This document shows positions 41,014 to 45,638 of a stretch of 45,638 nucleotides of DNA, one piece after another. How positions within the stretch are numbered: position 1 is the stretch's first letter; every line of letters starts with the position of its first letter. The stretch covers positions 1 through 45,638 of the forward strand of contig PKYI01000199.1 of assembly GCA_003133645.1 (NCBI GenBank). The letters are read 5' to 3'. The notes under the pieces are model-generated. The model was not told where the DNA came from, ran no database searches, and was given only the letters and a program-made list of their open reading frames with translations. The stretch comes from Acidobacteriota bacterium (GTDB lineage Bacteria > Acidobacteriota > Thermoanaerobaculia > Thermoanaerobaculales > Thermoanaerobaculaceae). A program made the position numbers and the translations under genes.

Positions 41014-43439
41014 GCAGGGAGGTGGGGTTCCTGCGAGCAAAGCGGAACACAGGCGCTGCTGTGTCCCGGCATGCCTGGCGAATCCTCCTGGAGATCGTGG
41101 GGTTGGCCGCCTGCTACCTGGTCGCCGCCTTCGTCGGTCTCAAGTTCGCCATCCCTCCGGGCAACGCCACCGCCATCTGGCCGCCGTCCGGGATTGCTCT
41201 GGCCGGCGTCTTGCTCCTGGGCCCATGGGCCTTGCCCGGCATCTGGCTGGCAGCCACGCTGGCGAACCTGACCACGACGATCACCTTCCCCAGCGCAGCG
41301 GCGATCGGTCTGGGCAACACCCTGGAGGCTTTGATCGCTGCGTGGTTGCTCCGGCGCAAGGGGCGCACCGCGTCCGCTTTCTTCCAAGACGCAAAAGGGG
41401 TATTTGTCTTCGCGACCGTTGCCGTGGTCGCGAGCGTTGCTGCCGCAACGGTGGGCGTCGCCGTTCTCAAGGCTGCCGGCCACCTGCCGTGGTCCTCGCT
41501 GGCGTTCAACTGGGTTACCTGGTGGCTGGGGGACATCGCGGGCATCGTCATCGTGACCCCGTTCTTGGTGTCGCTTTGGGGTGCTCCGCACTCCCTCGTC
41601 TCCAAGCCGCGATGGCTCGAAGCCGGGCTCGCAATCCTGGCCCTGGCGCTGGTGAGCCTGTTGCTCTTCGGTGGCCTCCTGGAGGCTCCGTTGGCCAGGG
41701 ATCTCCTCTACCTTCCTCTTTTCCTTTTGATCTGGCTCGCGCTGCGCTTTGAACTCCAGGGGGTGACGACGGCCGCCCTCCTGATTGCGGTCGCTGCCAT
41801 CTGGGGGACCTCCCGCGGGGTCGGTGTGTACGGTGGCGGGGTGGTCCCCGTGTTGTTTCTCAACCTGCAGGTCCTCATGATCAGCTACGCCTTGACCGGT
41901 CTGGCCGTGGTCGCCACGGTCAACCGGCAACGAAAGGTTGAGAGTGAGCTGCTGCGCCTGGCAACCGCCCTCGACTCGGCCGGAGAGGGGATCATGATCA
42001 CCGACGCCGGCGCCACGATCACCCATGTGAACCCGGCCTTCGAGCTCATGACCGGCTACTCACGGCACGAGGTCGTAGGCAAGAACCCCCGCCTGCTGAA
42101 GAGCGGTAAGCATGACGCCGGCCTCTACCAGCGGCTCTGGGCGACCATCTCGCATGGCGGCGTCTGGCGCGGCTCGTTGGTCGATCGCAAGAAGGACTCG
42201 GGTCTCTACGACGTGGACAGCACCATAGCTCCGATCCACGAAGCCGACGGCAGCCTCGCCGGGTATGTTGCCGTGAGCAGGGATGTCACCGTGCAGAGGA
42301 ACGCCGAGAAGGCGCTGCGCAACAGCGAGAGCCGCCTGCGGACGATCTTCGACTCGGCTGCCGACGGGATCATCACGGTGGACGAGGATGGGGTGATCGA
42401 GTCGGTCAATGCGGCGGTAGAAGCGATGTTCGGTCACGCGATCGGGGAGCTTGTAGGCCGCCCGGTCTCGACGTTGTTGGCGCCACCTCAAGGGCACGAG
42501 GCCTCACAGGTCCAGGGGGGGCTGCAACTGGGGGAGGTCTGGCTACCGCTTGGAGTCGTCCAGGAGCTCGTCGGCCGGCGGCGGGACGGGACGACGTTTC
42601 GCATGGACCTCATGGTCAACGAGCTGCAGCTTGAGGGTCGGCGTCTGTTCGCTGCCTTCATCCGCGACGCCACCGAGCGGTACGCCCGGCTTGACGCCGA
42701 GCGGTCTGTGCTCCACACCAACGAGGAGCTCCGCCTGGCCCGCACCATCCAGCAGCGGTTTTACCCCACCGTTGCGCCTGCGGTCACTGGCTTCGACATC
42801 GCCGGCACTTCCCACCCAGCGGAGCAGGCCGGCGGCGACTACTTCGACTACCTCCCGATGACCGATGGGCAGCTAGGGCTGGTGATTGGTGACGTGAGCG
42901 GGCACGGCCTCGGGCCGGCGCTGTTGATGTCTCAGACGCGGGCCTGCCTGCGGGCTTTGATCCTGCTTACTCAAGACGTCAGTGACTTGCTCACCCGCCT
43001 TAACGCTTTCCTCGTTGCTGACTGTGGGGAGGAGCAGTTCGTGACTCTGTTCATCGCCCGCATTGACCCGCACGCGCGCAGGCTGTGGTACGCCAGCGGG
43101 GGGCACCCGTGCTACCTGCTGCGAGCCGGCGGGCGCGTCGAGACCCTCGCCGCGACGGGCATCCCCCTCGGCATGATGCCCGGTCCGGTGCGCGGCGCAC
43201 CCGAGCTGTCGCTTCATCCTGGCGACCTGCTGCTGATGGTGACCGACGGAATCGAGGAGACGGAGTCGCCCGACGGCGGCGAGCTGGGCCTCGCGAGGGT
43301 CCTGGAGGTGGTGCAGGCCAACCGCCACCGGTCGGCTTCCGAGATCGTCGCCGCTCTGTGCTCGGCGGCCAGCGACTTCGCCGCCGGCGGGTCGCAAAAG
43401 GACGACATCACGGCCGTGGTCGCCAAGGTCCTGGGCTGA
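41010..43439 (+). CDS. MASE1-PAS-PAS-SpoIIE (PP2C) phosphatase, 809 residues
   Basis: Starts at GTG 41010. Order of domains: MASE1 membrane sensor with about eight helices (25-310; NATAIWPPSGIALAGVLLLG is typical), first PAS (about 320-440, with GEGIMITDAGATITHVNPAF), second PAS (445-570, ADGIITVDEDGVIESVNAAV), coiled linker with LARTIQQRFYP, and a SpoIIE/RsbU phosphatase domain (600-809). Metal-site motifs are all there: GGDYFDYL, GDVSGHGLGPAL, MVTDGIEE and KDDITAVV. Such enzymes dephosphorylate anti-anti-sigma STAS proteins in partner-switching pathways. No STAS or RsbW gene is adjacent. It should act at the inner membrane. Confidence 0.93.
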   Translation: MSREVGFLRAKRNTGAAVSRHAWRILLEIVGLAACYLVAAFVGLKFAIPPGNATAIWPPSGIALAGVLLLGPWALPGIWLAATLANLTTTITFPSAAAIGLGNTLEALIAAWLLRRKGRTASAFFQDAKGVFVFATVAVVASVAAATVGVAVLKAAGHLPWSSLAFNWVTWWLGDIAGIVIVTPFLVSLWGAPHSLVSKPRWLEAGLAILALALVSLLLFGGLLEAPLARDLLYLPLFLLIWLALRFELQGVTTAALLIAVAAIWGTSRGVGVYGGGVVPVLFLNLQVLMISYALTGLAVVATVNRQRKVESELLRLATALDSAGEGIMITDAGATITHVNPAFELMTGYSRHEVVGKNPRLLKSGKHDAGLYQRLWATISHGGVWRGSLVDRKKDSGLYDVDSTIAPIHEADGSLAGYVAVSRDVTVQRNAEKALRNSESRLRTIFDSAADGIITVDEDGVIESVNAAVEAMFGHAIGELVGRPVSTLLAPPQGHEASQVQGGLQLGEVWLPLGVVQELVGRRRDGTTFRMDLMVNELQLEGRRLFAAFIRDATERYARLDAERSVLHTNEELRLARTIQQRFYPTVAPAVTGFDIAGTSHPAEQAGGDYFDYLPMTDGQLGLVIGDVSGHGLGPALLMSQTRACLRALILLTQDVSDLLTRLNAFLVADCGEEQFVTLFIARIDPHARRLWYASGGHPCYLLRAGGRVETLAATGIPLGMMPGPVRGAPELSLHPGDLLLMVTDGIEETESPDGGELGLARVLEVVQANRHRSASEIVAALCSAASDFAAGGSQKDDITAVVAKVLG

Positions 43440-43651
43440 CCGGATAGGCGCTACCTATGAGTCTGTCGGTCGCGTCAAGCGGGGGGCAGATGCGAGGTAG
43501 GTTGTGCACGGGGTCGGTCGCGCGTCGTTGCGGTGTCAAGATGGCGGCCATCCCACCGCCTGCAGGGCTCACGTGAGCGGCCAATCCGCCCCGGCGATTA
43601 TGAAAGGCGCGTGCGCAATCTGGCCGATGGAGCACAATCAAGACCCAGGTC

Positions 43652-43996
43652 TCACGTGCGCTCGTCCACGCCTGCCTCGAGGTCCGTGGCCAGGGCCGGG
43701 GGGTCCGCCGTTGCGACGGCCCAGATGATGTCGTGGTCGACGGCGGCGTAGCTATGGACGAGCCGGTTGCGCATGCCGACGATCTCGTGCCACGGAACCG
43801 ACTCCAGTTCGAACCGCGCCGCCTCGGATACCTTGCTCGCCGCTTCGCCGATCACCTCGATGAAGCGCTCGAGCGCTGCGGCGAGGACGCCGTCGTTGCC
43901 GAGATCGCTCCGTGTCTTCCCTTGCGTTGCCGCCACCGCCTTTCGGGCGTGGTCGAGCATGTCGCGGAGGAGGACCTCGTCCTCAGGCGGCCTCAT
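43652..43996 (-). CDS. hepT: HepT (DUF86/HEPN) toxin, complete
   Basis: ATG 43996 lies within the end of mntA (14-bp overlap); 114 residues. The all-helical HEPN fold ends with the RNase motif Rx4HxY in MRNRLVHSYA: Arg76, His81 and Tyr83. Tyr83 is the residue that MntA modifies with AMP in the studied system; unmodified HepT cleaves RNA. The first 38 residues are repeated in truncated form at 38354-38470. Confidence 0.92.
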   Translation of the reverse strand: MRPPEDEVLLRDMLDHARKAVAATQGKTRSDLGNDGVLAAALERFIEVIGEAASKVSEAARFELESVPWHEIVGMRNRLVHSYAAVDHDIIWAVATADPPALATDLEAGVDERT

Positions 43997-44285
43997 AGAG
44001 CGGGAACGCCTCACGCAGGATGCGGTCGCGGAAGTGGGGGCTCAGGAAGCCTGGCGTGTTGAGGTCGACCTTGCGGCCGAGGAGATGGGACAGCTCGTCC
44101 TCGATGGCGATGAAGCGCAGGCCCGGCGTCTGGCCGGGCTCGAACTCGACAAGGACGTCCACGTCGCTGTCCGGACGAGCGTTGCCGCGCAGCACCGAAC
44201 CGAACAGCGCGAGGCGGCGGATGCCGTGACGCCGGCAGAGGGCCGCGAGCGCTTCCCGGTCCACGGACAGGTCCTCAGGCGACAT
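43983..44285 (-). CDS. mntA: MntA-type nucleotidyltransferase antitoxin (copy 2)
   Basis: 100 residues, motif FGSVLRGNARPDSDVDVLVE (GSx10DxD), followed by FEPGQTPGLRFIAIEDEL and the conserved end FRDRILREAFPLYEAA. It forms a normal two-gene unit with the complete hepT downstream. It adds AMP to the toxin in studied relatives. The gene starts 9 bp from an extended -10, so its transcript is nearly leaderless. Confidence 0.9.
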   Translation of the reverse strand: MSPEDLSVDREALAALCRRHGIRRLALFGSVLRGNARPDSDVDVLVEFEPGQTPGLRFIAIEDELSHLLGRKVDLNTPGFLSPHFRDRILREAFPLYEAA

Positions 44286-44293
44286 CGAGAATG

Positions 44294-44302
44294 ATGCTAC
44301 CA
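44294..44302 (-). promoter_or_regulatory. Extended -10 element of mntA copy 2
   Basis: TGGTAGCAT on the minus strand, identical to 38768-38776 and at the same distance from mntA. Conservation between diverged copies supports function. Confidence 0.45.
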
Positions 44303-44316
44303 CGCTGATCGGCAAC

Positions 44317-44631
44317 CGGCACGCGTTCGCGTACGTGTTCGCGGGGGCGGGGACATTCTGCAACGCGTCGGGGCCGCTGGCGGTGCCGACGGAGGCGGTG
44401 GGGTGGGCGGACACGGCGCCGCCGGCCGAGGCGGCGAACCGCTCGCTGGTGCTGTTCGACCGCGGCGACGAGGTCACGGTGCAGGCGGGCGAGGAGGGGA
44501 TCCGGTTCCTGCTGGTGTCGGGCAAGCCGCTGCAGGAGCCGGTCGCGTGGTACGGCCCGATCGTGATGAACACGCAGGAGCAGCGCCGCCAGGCGTTCGA
44601 AGAGCTGGAGAAGGGGACGTTCCTGAACTAG
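44317..44631 (+). pseudogene. 5'-truncated pirin gene, fragment 3 (105 codons)
   Basis: Has the same break point as fragment 1 and the same 315-bp length relative to the full gene. The frame is uninterrupted and ends LEKGTFLN. The residue change at the end (Asn for Lys) and QRRQAF show independent drift. No usable start at the 5' end. Confidence 0.9.
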
Positions 44632-44689
44632 GTGAGGGCCGCGACTGGCGTTGACCGGCTTCGCCAGATTCGGCACCCATCAATCTCAA

Positions 44690-44769
44690 GCGACCGCGGA
44701 CCTCACGACGTGGATCACCGCCGAGGGGTTGGCGGCATTGGGTGTAAACTCACCTAGCTTAACCAATTG
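44690..44769 (+). pseudogene. Short relic sharing a C-terminal motif with the 15711-16007 gene
   Basis: A plus-strand frame reads ATADLTTWITAEGLAALGVN and SPSLTN before TGA at 44769. It matches the end of the 15711-16007 protein (ATAGLAKWVTDDGWAALGVG, SFSFTN). No start or further homology upstream. Confidence 0.5.
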
Positions 44770-44915
44770 AATCGAGTCCGGCATCGAAGGGACGCGATGG
44801 CGCAGACACGAGGCATCATGAGCGCGCAGGTCGATGGCCGGCATCGTGGATTTCTCGCGCCCAGCGCTCTCAGGCGCATGGTACGCGTGCAGCCGTGACG
44901 CAGAGGGAGGCCGCA

Positions 44916-45029
44916 TTGGTAAGGAAGCCCGGACTATTTCCTGCCCCCGTCGAGGATGACGGGCTCCTCGCAGCAAACGTCGGACCCTGGGGCGGGCCGG
45001 TTCGTGCGGCGAGGTCGGTGATGCAATGA
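44916..45029 (+). CDS. Possible 37-codon frame coupled to PAS sensor gene
   Basis: TTG 44916 is preceded by GGGAGG at 5 nt. The frame (VRKPGLFPAPVEDDGLLAA) ends in TGA 45027-45029, overlapping the ATG of the next gene. It may be a leader frame, like the one at 40948, or chance. There is no family likeness. Confidence 0.3.
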   Translation: MVRKPGLFPAPVEDDGLLAANVGPWGGPVRAARSVMQ

Positions 45030-45638
45030 GATCTTCGGGCGAGCCTCCGAAGAAGGAGAAGAGCCGGCCGGCTCCCCGCACCGACACGGAGGGTCCCGGA
45101 CGGTCGCCGGAATGGCAGGAGGCGATCTTCGAGGGTTCCCGCGACGCGATCTTCATCAGCGACGAGGACTCCCGTTTTATCGCGGTGAACCGCGCGGCGT
45201 GCGACCTGACCGGCTACGCTCGGGAGGAGCTACTCGATCTGAGGATCCCCGATCTTCATGACGACGTGGACCTTGACGCCTACCACCGGTATCACGACCT
45301 CATCATGGCCGGGCAAGACGCCCTCAGTGAAGCCCAGCTCCTCAGAAAGGACCGCACCAAGGTTGCGACAGAATTCAACAACAGTCGAATCGTCATCGGT
45401 GGCACGCGGTATATGCACACCACCGCGCGGAACATCACCGAGCGCCGACGGGCCGAGGCCGCCTTCCGCGAGCGGGATGAGTTCTGCCAGAGGATCTTCG
45501 ACGGCGCCAACGACGGAATGGCCATCGTCGGCCTGGGCGGACAGATCCTGGAGGCGAACCTCACGGCGTCCCGGCGGCTCGGGTACACCGTCGACGAGCT
45601 GAAACGAATGACGGTCGCGGAGATCGATTCGCCCGAGG
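45026..45638 (+). CDS. PAS-domain sensor protein, N-terminal part (runs off window)
   Basis: From ATG 45026 the frame is open to the last base (204 residues seen). A charged, Pro-rich start (about 1-28) is followed by a first PAS domain (about 30-140): WQEAIFEGSRDAIFISDEDS and FIAVNRAACDLTGYAREELL, ending with the PAC-like RNITERRRAEAAFRERDE, a coiled linker, then a second PAS (from about 150): IFDGANDGMAIVGLGGQILE and ANLTASRRLGYT. No membrane segment is seen so far, so it is likely cytosolic. The output domain (kinase, cyclase or other) lies outside the window. Confidence 0.88.
   Translation, partial: MRSSGEPPKKEKSRPAPRTDTEGPGRSPEWQEAIFEGSRDAIFISDEDSRFIAVNRAACDLTGYAREELLDLRIPDLHDDVDLDAYHRYHDLIMAGQDALSEAQLLRKDRTKVATEFNNSRIVIGGTRYMHTTARNITERRRAEAAFRERDEFCQRIFDGANDGMAIVGLGGQILEANLTASRRLGYTVDELKRMTVAEIDSPE

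Larger units (their letters stand above)
43883..44631. repeat. 749-bp segmental duplication, copy 2
   Basis: Counterpart of 38357-39105. It begins inside hepT and ends at the stop of the pirin fragment. Because hepT is complete only here, this copy or a close relative is the likely source of copy 1. Confidence 0.85.

Noticed and set aside
40812-42026. A minus-strand frame of 404 codons opposite the phosphatase gene
   Set aside because: Composition is Gln/Arg/Gly-rich without domains, and the opposite strand encodes clear MASE1 sequence.
1-45638. CRISPR arrays, tRNA and rRNA genes
   Set aside because: I saw no regularly spaced repeats and no cloverleaf or conserved rRNA sequence while reading; a covariance-model scan would be the decisive test.

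Overview
The window is GC-rich bacterial DNA. The best guess for the host is a member of the Acidobacteriota, probably from an environmental genome. The main clue is the small secreted protein at 5128-5514, whose pattern (signal peptide, then IPFSF, then MPAGQY) I associate with that phylum. Secreted M28 and M14 peptidases, a DUF3187-type outer-membrane protein, a LytTR two-component pair and MASE1/PAS/SpoIIE signalling proteins fit this. The assignment is inference. I found no rRNA, tRNA or CRISPR array.

Layout. 1-11.4 kb is ordinary chromosome: a cut lipoprotein, a LytS/LytTR pair with a LiaF-like membrane protein, a B12-binding radical SAM protein, a secreted protein, two secreted zinc peptidases and, divergently, an NAD-type malic enzyme. 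11.4-12.8 kb holds an MBL-fold hydrolase bracketed by two copies of a short repeat, and a remnant with a C-terminal sorting signal. 12.9-22.4 kb looks like an integrated accessory island: a DNA methyltransferase fused to a PD-(D/E)XK-like nuclease domain, several small genes, a DUF4145-like protein, a ParB-like protein with a HEPN-like tail, a D12-class adenine methyltransferase, a broken tyrosine integrase and a GHKL ATPase. An IS630 remnant follows.

24.4-29.7 kb carries pirin, a DUF3187 protein, a ketopantoate-reductase-like protein, two gene relics (NodT C-terminus, histidine kinase) and an OMPLA-type phospholipase. 29.9-36.3 kb is a compact ABC-2 drug-efflux operon (HlyD, double ATPase, two permeases, NodT) that reads as alphaproteobacterial. 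It is surrounded by pieces of what looks like an older operon of the same type (TetR and HlyD N-terminus on one side, NodT C-terminus on the other) and by a stray gyrA/fsa fragment.

37.6-44.8 kb is a repeat-rich zone with two MntA/HepT-type modules (one with a truncated toxin) and one RelE/ribbon-helix-helix module. Each antitoxin gene starts 31-73 bp from a divergent, 5'-truncated pirin gene copy. A 749-bp segment here is present twice without indels. Between the modules lies an 809-residue MASE1-PAS-PAS-SpoIIE phosphatase preceded by a clear promoter and a 21-codon upstream reading frame. The window ends inside a PAS-domain sensor gene.

The most unusual signals are the repeated antitoxin/pirin-fragment junctions, the nested efflux operon with chimeric frames at its edge, the possible ParB-HEPN/methyltransferase defence pair, and the large number of 3'-terminal gene relics.
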